A stretch of 64,000 nucleotides of DNA from JAHDVS01 sp964370985 (GTDB taxonomy: Bacteria > Actinomycetota > Thermoleophilia > Gaiellales > Gaiellaceae): contig CAYJLE010000010.1 in NCBI GenBank assembly GCA_964370985.1, positions 19,520-83,519 of the forward strand, read 5' to 3'. The first letter of the stretch is position 1. Every line of letters starts with the position of its first letter. This document shows, piece after piece, positions 48,684 to 57,198 of this stretch. The notes beneath the pieces are model-generated. The model was not told the DNA's origin and did no database searches. It saw only the letters and a program-made list of their open reading frames with translations. The position numbers and the translations under genes are program-made.

Positions 48684-50981
48684 CTACCCGGCCCTGAGCT
48701 CGGCTCCGAACCGCTCGGCGAGCCCGGCCACGATCAGCCCGCGGAGGCCGGCCGCCTCCTCGTCGGTGAGCGTCCGCTCGGGCGACTGGAAGGCGACCCG
48801 GATCGCGACCGACTTGTGGCCCGCGGGGATCTGGCCGCCGCGGTAGACGTCGAAGACGCGCGCCTCGCGCAGCTCCCGCCCGGCCAGGTCGCGCGCCGCG
48901 CGCACGAGCTCGCCGGCGGGCACGTCCTCGGGGACGACGAACGCGAGGTCCTGGCGCAGCGCCGGGTAGGTGCTCACGTCGTCGTAGAGGATCCGCTCGG
49001 GCACGCCGTGAAACAGCGTCTCGAGGTCGAGCTGGAAGATCCCCCAGGTCCCGTCGAGCAGCGCCGGGTGGAGCTCGCCGAGCCAGCCGGCGTCGACGGT
49101 CGCGGCCTTGCCGGGGTGCAGCCACTCGCGCTGCGCGCGCTCGAACACCGGCTCGATCTTCAGCGCCTCGTGCAGCGTCTCGACGACCCCCTTGGCGCGG
49201 AAGTAGCCGCCCTCGCAGATGCCGCCGACCTGCCAGCGCTCCTCCGGGAGCTGCGCGCCGGACGGCAGGTAGACGCGCGCGACCTCGAACAGGTCGATGC
49301 GCTCGTTACCGGCATCGACGTTGCGGGCGGCCGCCGCGACGAGCCCCTCGACGAGCGTCGTGCGCAGGATCGCGTGCTCGGCCGAGAGCGGCACCGGCAG
49401 GCGCAGCGCGCGCGGGTCGGGGTCGCCCGCGGCGAGGCTCCACGTGTACGCCTCGGAGAGGCCGCAGCCGGTCATCACGTCCTCGACGAGGCGCCGCAGC
49501 CGCTGCGCCTGGGTGAGCCGGCCGAACATCGCCCGGCGCTCGGGCAGCGTGAACGGCACCTTCTCGAGCCCGTGCACGCGCGCAATCTCCTCGACCAGGT
49601 CGACCTCGCGGGTGACGTCGCGCGCCCGCCAGGTCGGCACCGTCACCTCCCAGTCCGCGCCGACGTCGAAGCCGAGCCGCTCCAGGATCGAGCGCTGCTC
49701 CGCCTCGGGGATCTCGAGCCCGACGAGCGCACTCGCGCGCTCTGGCCGCAGACGCGTCACCGGCCGAGCAGGCAACTCGCCGTGGACGTCGCGGTGCGCG
49801 ACGAAGCGCCCGTGCGCCAGCTCGACCACGAGCTGCGTCGCGAACGCGGCCGCCTGCTCGCACAGGTACGGGTCGACGCCCTTCTCCCAGCGGTTCGACG
49901 CCTCGCTGCGCAGGCCGAGGCGCTCCGAGCTCTTGAGGATCCCGACCGGCTCGAAATTTGCCGCCTCGAGCAGCACGTCCGTGGTCGTGTCGGCCACCTC
50001 GGACTCGAGGCCGCCCATGATCCCGGCGATCGCGACAGCCTCGTGCGCGTCCGCGATCAGGAGGTCGCCCGGATCAAGCTCGCGGCGTACGCCGTCGAGG
50101 GTCACGATCGCCTCGCCGGGGTGGGCGCGGCGCACGCCGATCCGCCCGCCCGCGAGGCGGGCGTGGTCGAACGCGTGGAGCGGGCTGCCGAGCGCGAGCA
50201 TCACGTAGTTCGTTACGTCGACGACATTCGAGATCGGGCGCATCCCGGCCGCGACGAGCCGCGCCTTCAGCCAGGGCGGCGACGGGCCCAGGCGCACGCC
50301 GCGAAACAGGCGCCCGACGTAGCGCGGGCAGCCCTCGAGGTCGTAGATCTCGAGCTCGAGCGGCTCGTCGCCGTCGCGGGGCGGATCGGTACCCGGGGGC
50401 GGCGCCAGCTCGCCGTCGACGAGCGCGGCCACCTCGCGCGCCATCCCGTAGATCGAGGTCAGGTCCGGCCGGTTGCCGGTCAGCTCCACCTCGAGCACCT
50501 CGTCGCGGATCGGCAGCACGTCCGCAAGCGGCGTCCCCGGCTCGTGCGGGTCGTCGAGGACGAGAATCCCGGCGTGGTCGGTGCCGATCTCCAGCTCCCG
50601 CTCGGAGAGGATCATCCCCTCCGAGACCGCGCCGCGGAGCTTCGCGCGCTCGAGCGTGCGCCCGTCCGGAAGCACGGCGCCGGGGAGCGCGACGGGCACG
50701 GTCGCGCCGGCGCCGAAGTTCCAGGCGCCGCAGACGATCTGGCGCGGCTCGGGATCGCCGGTGTCGACGCGGCAGAGCTGGAGGCGGTCGGCGTTCGGGT
50801 GCTTGCCCGCCTCGACGACCCGGCCGACGACGTAGCGGCCGAGGTTGCCGTTCTCGTCGGGGACGCCGCGGCGCAGGATCCGCTCGACCTCGGCGGACGC
50901 GACCGCGAGCCGCTCCGCCAGCTCGGGCAGCGGCGTCGCGAACGCGACGTACTCGCGCAGCCAGGAGATCGGGATCCGCAT
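48684..50981 (-). CDS. pheT: phenylalanyl-tRNA synthetase beta subunit
   Basis: A 765-residue beta subunit: MRIPISWLREYVAFATPLPE, OB-fold tRNA-binding domain (YVVGRVVEAGKHPNADRLQL), the B3/4 editing region, B5 (EIPEAEQRSILERLGFDVG, WRARDVTREVDLVEEIARVH) and the C-terminal FDX-ACB domain (YPALRQDLAFVVPEDVPAGE). ATG 50981 shares a base with the pheS stop, so the two subunits are translated together. Confidence 0.96.
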   Translation of the reverse strand: MRIPISWLREYVAFATPLPELAERLAVASAEVERILRRGVPDENGNLGRYVVGRVVEAGKHPNADRLQLCRVDTGDPEPRQIVCGAWNFGAGATVPVALPGAVLPDGRTLERAKLRGAVSEGMILSERELEIGTDHAGILVLDDPHEPGTPLADVLPIRDEVLEVELTGNRPDLTSIYGMAREVAALVDGELAPPPGTDPPRDGDEPLELEIYDLEGCPRYVGRLFRGVRLGPSPPWLKARLVAAGMRPISNVVDVTNYVMLALGSPLHAFDHARLAGGRIGVRRAHPGEAIVTLDGVRRELDPGDLLIADAHEAVAIAGIMGGLESEVADTTTDVLLEAANFEPVGILKSSERLGLRSEASNRWEKGVDPYLCEQAAAFATQLVVELAHGRFVAHRDVHGELPARPVTRLRPERASALVGLEIPEAEQRSILERLGFDVGADWEVTVPTWRARDVTREVDLVEEIARVHGLEKVPFTLPERRAMFGRLTQAQRLRRLVEDVMTGCGLSEAYTWSLAAGDPDPRALRLPVPLSAEHAILRTTLVEGLVAAAARNVDAGNERIDLFEVARVYLPSGAQLPEERWQVGGICEGGYFRAKGVVETLHEALKIEPVFERAQREWLHPGKAATVDAGWLGELHPALLDGTWGIFQLDLETLFHGVPERILYDDVSTYPALRQDLAFVVPEDVPAGELVRAARDLAGRELREARVFDVYRGGQIPAGHKSVAIRVAFQSPERTLTDEEAAGLRGLIVAGLAERFGAELRAG

Positions 50982-51976
50982 CAGAACTGCCTCAGCAGGC
51001 GCAGGTCGTTCTCCCACAGCTCGCGGAGGTCCGGGAGCCCGTGGCGGAGCATCGCGATCCGCTCGAGCCCGAGGCCGAACGCGAAGCCGGAGACCTCCTC
51101 CGGGTCGTAGCCGACGAACCCGTACAGCTCCGGGTCGACCATGCCGGCGCCGCCCATCTCGATCCAGCCGGAGTGCTTGCAGACCGAGCAGCCGGCCCCG
51201 TCGCAGAGGAAGCAGGAGACGTCCGGCTCGATCGACGGCTCCGTGAACGGGAAGTAGTGGGTGCGGAAGCGAACCTGGCGCTCCTCGCCGAAGAGCGCGC
51301 GCATCAGGTAGAGCAGCGTCCCCTTCAGGTCGGCGAGCGTGATCCCGCGGTCGACGGCGAGCCCCTCGACCTGGTGGAAGATCGGGACGTGGGTCGCGTC
51401 GGGGGTGTCGCGACGGTAGACGCGGCCGAGCGAGACCATGTAGACGGGCGGGCTCGTCGCCTCCATCACGCGGATCTGCGACGGGGAGGTCTCGGTGCGA
51501 AGCAGCGTCTCCGAGTCCAGGTAGAGCGACGCGAGCGGCGAGCGCGCCGGGTGCCAGGAGGGCATGTTCAGGGCGGTGAAGTTGTAGTAGGCGGTCTCGA
51601 CCTCGCGGCCGTCGACGACCTGGTAGCCGAGGCCGAGGAAGATGTCCTCGATCTCGCGGCGGATCTGCGTGATCAGGTGGAGGTGGCCGCGCGGGGCGGG
51701 CTCGCCCGGGAGGGTCACGTCGACGACGTCGGCGGTCAGCTTCAGCTCGAGCTCGGCCCGCTCGAGCTCGGCGCGACGCACCCCGAACGCCTGCTCGAGC
51801 CGGGTGCGCAGCGCGTTCAGTGTCCGGCCGGTCTCGCGGTCGCGCACCTGGCGCAGCGCCTGCGGCAGCTCCGCGTTGCGGCCGAGGTGGCGGACGCGCG
51901 CCGACTCGAGCTCGGCTGCGCTTCTCGCGGCCGCGATCGCGCTTCGCGCCTCGGTTTCCAGGGCAGCCGGATCCAT
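50981..51976 (-). CDS. pheS: phenylalanyl-tRNA synthetase alpha subunit
   Basis: A 331-residue alpha subunit. A coiled N-terminal arm (AIAAARSAAELESARVRHLG) precedes the class II core: HLITQIRREIEDIFLGLGYQ, LLRTETSPSQIRVME, GRVYRRDTPDATHVPIFHQV (motif 2), FRTHYFPFTEPSIEPDVSCF and GFAFGLGLERIAMLRHGLPD (motif 3). CxxC-like Cys in FLCDGAGCSVCKHSGW suggest bound zinc. ATG 51976 faces a divergent methyltransferase 24 bp away. Confidence 0.96.
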   Translation of the reverse strand: MDPAALETEARSAIAAARSAAELESARVRHLGRNAELPQALRQVRDRETGRTLNALRTRLEQAFGVRRAELERAELELKLTADVVDVTLPGEPAPRGHLHLITQIRREIEDIFLGLGYQVVDGREVETAYYNFTALNMPSWHPARSPLASLYLDSETLLRTETSPSQIRVMEATSPPVYMVSLGRVYRRDTPDATHVPIFHQVEGLAVDRGITLADLKGTLLYLMRALFGEERQVRFRTHYFPFTEPSIEPDVSCFLCDGAGCSVCKHSGWIEMGGAGMVDPELYGFVGYDPEEVSGFAFGLGLERIAMLRHGLPDLRELWENDLRLLRQF

Positions 51977-52000
51977 GCGCCGGAGCGTACCATCGGGCCC

Positions 52001-52705
52001 GTGGACGTCTACGACCCTATCGCCCACCTCTACGACGACTGGAGCCGGCAGGTGACCGAGGACGTCGGCTTCTACGTCGAGGAGGCGCTGGCGGCGGGCG
52101 GGCCGGTCGTGGAGCTCGGTGTCGGCACCGGGCGGATCGCGATCCCGACCGCCCTCGCGGGCGTGCCCGTGATCGGCGTGGACGCATCCGCCGGGATGCT
52201 CGCGATCTGCCGTGCCCGCGCGGAGGCCGCGGGGGTGGCCGGGCTGCTCGACCTGCGCGAGGGCGACTACCGCGACCCGCCGGTGACCGAGCGCGTGCGG
52301 CTCGTCACCTGTCCCTTCCGCGCCTACCTGCACCTGCACACCGACGAGGAGCGGGTGGCGGCGCTACGGGCGGCGCTCGAGCTGCTCGAGCCGGGGGGCC
52401 GCCTCGCGTTCGACGTGTTCGCGCCGAGCCGGGCGGACATCCGCGAGACCGACCGCCGCTGGCTCGAGCGCGAGCCGGGCATCTGGGAGCGCGCGGACTG
52501 GTTTCCCGAGAGCCGGCGGCTCGACCTGTCCGTGCGCGGCGGCGGGGGCGCAACGACGATGGCCCTCGCCTGGCTCCCGGCTCCCGAGTGGCGCCGGCTG
52601 CTGCTCGAGGCCGGCTTCGAGCAGGTCGAATGCTTCGGCTGGTTCGACCGGCGCCCGTACCGCGGCGGCGAGGACTCGGTCTGGGTCGCCCGCCGGCCCG
52701 GCTGA
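52001..52705 (+). CDS. class I SAM-dependent methyltransferase
   Basis: A 234-residue methyltransferase. GTG 52001 gives DVYDPIAHLYDDWSRQVTED; the SAM motif I is VVELGVGTGRIAIPTALAG, then VIGVDASAGMLAICRARAE, and the post-motif MALAWLPAPEWRRLLLEAGF, EQVECFGWF end the fold. Acceptor unknown. It diverges from pheS and stops just before the convergent molybdoenzyme gene. Confidence 0.83.
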   Translation: MDVYDPIAHLYDDWSRQVTEDVGFYVEEALAAGGPVVELGVGTGRIAIPTALAGVPVIGVDASAGMLAICRARAEAAGVAGLLDLREGDYRDPPVTERVRLVTCPFRAYLHLHTDEERVAALRAALELLEPGGRLAFDVFAPSRADIRETDRRWLEREPGIWERADWFPESRRLDLSVRGGGGATTMALAWLPAPEWRRLLLEAGFEQVECFGWFDRRPYRGGEDSVWVARRPG

Positions 52706-52732
52706 CCTGCTCGCCCTCGCCGCTGTCCCCGA

Positions 52733-55700
52733 TCACACCGCGAACACGCCCACGTCGCCGGCGCTTGCGGGCTCGAGCCGCACCTGGGTGTCGTAGAAGA
52801 CCGCGCTCCCGCCCGCGAGGTCGCTCAGCGTGGTGTTCGCCAGAACCGGGTCGATCCGCATCGCAGCGTTCGCGTGGATGCCCTTCGCGCGGCGTGCGTC
52901 GGCCGGGATCACGTGGCCATCGATCTCCACGTCCTCGGCGCCGTAGGCCCAGTGGCCGTGGCCGAGCGAGAAGGCAACGACGCCCGGGCGAAGCCCTTCG
53001 ATCGTCCTCACCTTGCCGACCATGGGCTTGCGCTTCCCGTTCCCGAGCGGCCACGCCCCCTCCGGATTCGAGGCCGACACGACCCGCACCCAGTCGCCCT
53101 GCTCGAGGCCGAGCTCGCGTGCGGTCGCCTTGTTGAGAATCACGGAGTTCTCGGGCAGAAGCGCCTGCAGCCAGTAGTTCCCGGGCGTGCGCGACTTGGT
53201 GTGCATCACCTCGCGGAACGTGATCATCCGCAGGGGGTAGTCGGGCCCGTCGTCGATCGGCTCGCCCACCGAGCTCTGGGGCGCGGGGATGTAGCGGGCA
53301 ACGCCCGGGTAGTGCTGGCCCGTCATCGCGTTCACCGTCTTGGCGGTCTTCTCCTGGTAGAGGTCGAGCAGCTTTCCGTACGGGTTCTTCAGCTTCTCGC
53401 CGTCGTAGCCGGCGCTGGCGAAGCGCCCGCCGCGGCCGAGGACGTAGACGACGCGCGACCACCAGTCCGGGCCGACCGTCGCGGCCCACCGCTCCGGGTC
53501 GAAGACCGTGTTCGGCAGGTGCGCCCGCGCCTCGACGAAGAGCTCCAGCTCCTCCTCGGAGGCCTCTGCGACCGGGTCCTCCTTGTCGCCCGCGGCCACG
53601 TTCGCGGCCATCAGCAGGTAGAGGTCCTCGGGCCGAGTGAAGGACCGCCCCTCGCCGAGGCCGTCCGGCCCGAAGCCGGGCAGCTCGAGCTTCTCGGCGA
53701 GCCCGAGGAGCATCGCCTCGAACGAGAGCGGCTGCTCCGCCCCGAAGACCGTGACCGTCTCGGTGAGCGGGGCGATCACCGGTTGGCGGATCGGCTGCAC
53801 CTTGTACGTGACGCTCGGGTGCGAGCCGGCGAACTCCCAGCGCTCGAGGTAGCTCAGGTCGGGGAAGATGTAGTCCGCGTACATCGAGGTCTCGCCGACG
53901 ACGATGTCGCTCGCCACGAAGAGCGGGAGCCTCGCCGGGTCGGAGAGGATCTCGATGTTCGTGTGGCCTCCGGGGAGCGAGTAGACGGGCGTTCCCATGT
54001 AGAGGAAGAGCGCCTTGATCGGGTACGGGTAGGCGTCGCCGATCGAGGGCACGATCTCCTGGTAGACGTCGCTCGCCAGGTAGTACCACGGCCGCTTGGC
54101 CGGGTAGTCCTCGAAGATCGTCGTCTTCTCGTAGGCGACGCCGTGGCGGATCGAGGAGATGCCGAACGGCTTCAGCTTGGCGGGGTGGAAGTCCTTCAGG
54201 ACAAAGGGCTTGCCCGCGATCGGCTCGCCGTCCTTGTCGCCGACGATGTCGTACGTCGTCGCCTTCGACATGCCGCCCATCCAGTCGTAGTTCCCGATCA
54301 GGGCGTTGAGGCTGAACCAGGCGATCACGTTCGAGTAGCCGTTCGTGTGCTGCGAGACGCCGCGGTGGATGTCGGCCGCGGCTTTCTTCCCGTGGCTCGT
54401 GAACTCGCGGGCCAGGGCGACGATGTCGTCGGGATCGAGCCCGCAGATCTCGGCCCACTCCTCGAGCGTGTGCTCGCGGGCCGAGTCGAAGAGAACCTGG
54501 AGCCCGGTCTTCACCTGGATGCCGCTGAACGCGCCCTCGGCGAGTGGGGTGCCCACCACGGGGTTCTCCTCGTCGTTCGGGTCGACGAGCAGCGGTTGCA
54601 GTCCGCTCGACATCGCGACGAAGTAGTCGAACTCGTACGGCTCGGGCTCCTCGTCGTCCGTGTAGCGGGTCTCGATCTCGGCGAGGCCGATCTCGGAGGC
54701 CCGGAGGAACGTCGTCGGCTCGCCGTCCTCGATCTTGATCAGCCAGGTCGCGTTCGTCCAGGTCGTCTCCCCGGCGGCGGCCGCCGCCGCCTTGTTGGCG
54801 TTGGCCAGGAAGGCCTCGTCGTAGCGGCCCTCCTCGATGACCCAGCGCGTCATGGCGAGGGCGAGCGCCCCCTCCGTGCCCGGCTGGATCGGGAGCCACT
54901 TCCACGCCTTCGCGGCGGTCTTCGAGAGGCGCGGGTCGACGACGGCGATCTTGAGCCGGCCGCTGGCGAGGCCGTCCGTGATGCCGGCCGTCCGGTAGGG
55001 CGGGCCGTAGTTCGCCTCGAACGGGGAGGCGCCGACGAAGATCACGAACTCCGAGCCGGCCACGTCGGCCTGCCAGTAGAACTTCGAGCCGCCCTGGAAC
55101 TTGCCCTCGATGAACTGCTCGCTCATCGCCTTGCCGCTGAAATAGAGCGAGCCCTGGCAGACGGTCGTGTGGCCGTGCCCGTTCGTGGTGCCGAAGCTGT
55201 CGGCAAAGAAGCGCTTGTAGAGCTCCGAGCGCCCGCCCTTCAGCCTGCCCCACGCGTAGACGACCTGGTTGTTCTTTGGACCGAGGTCCGGGTGGTCGGG
55301 GTCGATGAGCACGTCGAGGTTGTCGGCGTGCTTGGCCTTGAAGTCCTCGACGGTGATGTCGCCGTGCCAGAGCGCGTCGACGTCGGCGGCCATCTCCTTG
55401 GAGAGATCCGTGTCCCTGAGCGCCCACAGCTCGCGCAGGCCGGGGACCGGCCCCTCGCCGAAGTGGTCGCCGCCTTCGACGATCTCGGAGACGGCCTGCT
55501 CGAAGAGCACGGTCTGCCACTTGCCGGAGCCTCGCGGCCCCGCCCGCTTCAGCACCTGCCGGATGCGGTAGGGGTCGTAGGCAGACTGGAGCCCCGCCTG
55601 CCCCTTCGGGCAGATCCCGCCCTCGATCGCTGCCGCCTGCGCGAGCGGCGTGTCGTAGGCGAGGGGCGGGTGCAGCGTCCAGGGCGAGTAGGGGCTCCCG

Positions 55701-57190
55701 TCCGTCTTGACGACGACCCCGTCCTGGATCTTGACCGCGATGCCGCACTGGGTGTTGCACTGCTGGCAGACGCTGTAGATCAGGTTTTCGGCCTTCGCCA
55801 GCTGGTAGGGGAACGAGCCCATGGGCGCCGCGCCGGCGTCGCCCGGGTCGTTGAGGTAATGGAGCGCGAGCGGGGCCTGCGCTGCAACGAGCGCACCGCC
55901 CGCGAGACCGGCCTTGCCCAGGAAGTCGACGCGCGTCGTGGCCGGCTCGCCCTGGGTTGGAGCCGCAACCGGCTCGGGTCTCGCGAAGAAGCGGATCGGG
56001 ACGAGCAGATGCCACGCGCCCAGGACGCCGAGGAACAGCGCACCGGCGAAGAGGGCGACGAGCCACTCGACGAGCGCCGGGAAGTAGCTGAGGGTCAGCC
56101 CCTCCTCCTGGAACGCCCGGTCGAGTCCCTCGATCTGGGGCACGGCCAGACCCGGGACGACGACGTTCAGGCGGACCGCGACCAGGGTGACGGCCACGAG
56201 ACCCGCTCCGAGGGCGACCCAGCCGGCGCTGCGCGGGCGCCGCAGGAGGAGCACCGCCGGGATCGCGACACCGGCCAGGAGGTGGACGAGCCAGAAGACC
56301 CACCAGTAGGGGCCCGTGAGGATCACCTCGTAGGCGTCCCAGGCAGCGAGGTTCTGCGAGTAGAACGCGATGCTCACGTCGGCCCATTCGATCAGGAGCG
56401 CGATGCCGACTAGTGCGAGCGTCAGCCGCCCGAGGAACGCGAGATCCCGCCTGTCTCCGTCCGGCCCGCGCTGACTCGCGGCGAGCACGGCGAGCACCGC
56501 AGCCGCCGAGAGAACGGCGGCGACGATGAAGAGGAGCGGGAGCAGGCCCGTATGCCAGAGCGGTCTCGCGCCGACGACGCCGAAGAGAGCGCCGGTCGCC
56601 CCGGCGACGGCGACGGCGAAGACGCCCCCGGCGAGTGCGAGCCCCCGCAGCCAGCCCGACTCCTCCGGGGCCCGTCCGGCGAGGCGGCGCAGTCCGAGGC
56701 CGCGGGCAATCCGGCCGGCGACCCCCGGCCGCTGCGCGAGCCCGGCCAGGTCGTTCCTGAAGACGAGCATGAAGGTGACGAGCAGGAACGCCCCGAAGGC
56801 GGTGTAGAAGGCGATCTCCCACGACATCAGCGACCGCGGGTTGCCGTAGACGTAGACGTGCCAGAAGCGCCCGAGGTGGCCGAGGTCGAGGCCGATCAGG
56901 ACGAGGCCCGAGATCAGCGACCCGACGGCGACGACGAGCGCGGGCCGGCCGCTGCGCCGGAGCCGCTCGACGCTGAAGACCTCGCCGATCGCGAACAGGA
57001 GGAACGCTCCTGCGGAGAGCCCGACGAACCACGCGTACAGGGCGACCCAGAGACCCCACGGGATGTAGCTGCCGTAGCCGGCCAGCTCGTGCCCGGTGAC
57101 GAGGCGCAGCACGACACCGGCGATGCCGGCGGCGAGGAGCAGGGCCCAGGCCCCGAGCGCGAGCCTTTGGACGAGAGCGCGGGACATCAT
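52733..57190 (-). CDS. NrfD-type quinol subunit fused to molybdopterin oxidoreductase catalytic subunit
   Basis: One unbroken 1485-residue frame. Residues 1-400 are an NrfD/PsrC membrane protein with about nine segments (GYGSYIPWGLWVALYAWFVG, GLDLGHLGRFWHVYVYGNPR). Residues 418-445 are a Tat-like segment, TTRVDFLGKAGLAGGALVAA, but with Arg-Val in place of Arg-Arg. From 470 the molybdopterin family follows: SVCQQCNTQCGIAV plus GGICPKGQ (4Fe-4S Cys 475, 478, 482, 527) and HTTVCQGSLYF (Cys678, likely Mo ligand). The catalytic part of about 1000 residues is the size of tetrathionate/selenate reductase-type subunits, longer than PsrA. GAGGAGG sits before ATG 57190. No internal stop or start lies at the junction, so fusion is direct. 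Confidence 0.85.
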   Translation of the reverse strand: MMSRALVQRLALGAWALLLAAGIAGVVLRLVTGHELAGYGSYIPWGLWVALYAWFVGLSAGAFLLFAIGEVFSVERLRRSGRPALVVAVGSLISGLVLIGLDLGHLGRFWHVYVYGNPRSLMSWEIAFYTAFGAFLLVTFMLVFRNDLAGLAQRPGVAGRIARGLGLRRLAGRAPEESGWLRGLALAGGVFAVAVAGATGALFGVVGARPLWHTGLLPLLFIVAAVLSAAAVLAVLAASQRGPDGDRRDLAFLGRLTLALVGIALLIEWADVSIAFYSQNLAAWDAYEVILTGPYWWVFWLVHLLAGVAIPAVLLLRRPRSAGWVALGAGLVAVTLVAVRLNVVVPGLAVPQIEGLDRAFQEEGLTLSYFPALVEWLVALFAGALFLGVLGAWHLLVPIRFFARPEPVAAPTQGEPATTRVDFLGKAGLAGGALVAAQAPLALHYLNDPGDAGAAPMGSFPYQLAKAENLIYSVCQQCNTQCGIAVKIQDGVVVKTDGSPYSPWTLHPPLAYDTPLAQAAAIEGGICPKGQAGLQSAYDPYRIRQVLKRAGPRGSGKWQTVLFEQAVSEIVEGGDHFGEGPVPGLRELWALRDTDLSKEMAADVDALWHGDITVEDFKAKHADNLDVLIDPDHPDLGPKNNQVVYAWGRLKGGRSELYKRFFADSFGTTNGHGHTTVCQGSLYFSGKAMSEQFIEGKFQGGSKFYWQADVAGSEFVIFVGASPFEANYGPPYRTAGITDGLASGRLKIAVVDPRLSKTAAKAWKWLPIQPGTEGALALAMTRWVIEEGRYDEAFLANANKAAAAAAGETTWTNATWLIKIEDGEPTTFLRASEIGLAEIETRYTDDEEPEPYEFDYFVAMSSGLQPLLVDPNDEENPVVGTPLAEGAFSGIQVKTGLQVLFDSAREHTLEEWAEICGLDPDDIVALAREFTSHGKKAAADIHRGVSQHTNGYSNVIAWFSLNALIGNYDWMGGMSKATTYDIVGDKDGEPIAGKPFVLKDFHPAKLKPFGISSIRHGVAYEKTTIFEDYPAKRPWYYLASDVYQEIVPSIGDAYPYPIKALFLYMGTPVYSLPGGHTNIEILSDPARLPLFVASDIVVGETSMYADYIFPDLSYLERWEFAGSHPSVTYKVQPIRQPVIAPLTETVTVFGAEQPLSFEAMLLGLAEKLELPGFGPDGLGEGRSFTRPEDLYLLMAANVAAGDKEDPVAEASEEELELFVEARAHLPNTVFDPERWAATVGPDWWSRVVYVLGRGGRFASAGYDGEKLKNPYGKLLDLYQEKTAKTVNAMTGQHYPGVARYIPAPQSSVGEPIDDGPDYPLRMITFREVMHTKSRTPGNYWLQALLPENSVILNKATARELGLEQGDWVRVVSASNPEGAWPLGNGKRKPMVGKVRTIEGLRPGVVAFSLGHGHWAYGAEDVEIDGHVIPADARRAKGIHANAAMRIDPVLANTTLSDLAGGSAVFYDTQVRLEPASAGDVGVFAV

Positions 57191-57198
57191 GGGCCTCC

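Noticed and set aside
52874..56413. A 1179-codon plus-strand frame opposite the molybdoenzyme gene
   Set aside because: Composition is Arg/Val/Glu-rich shadow sequence without motifs; the minus strand has Fe-S and Mo motifs.
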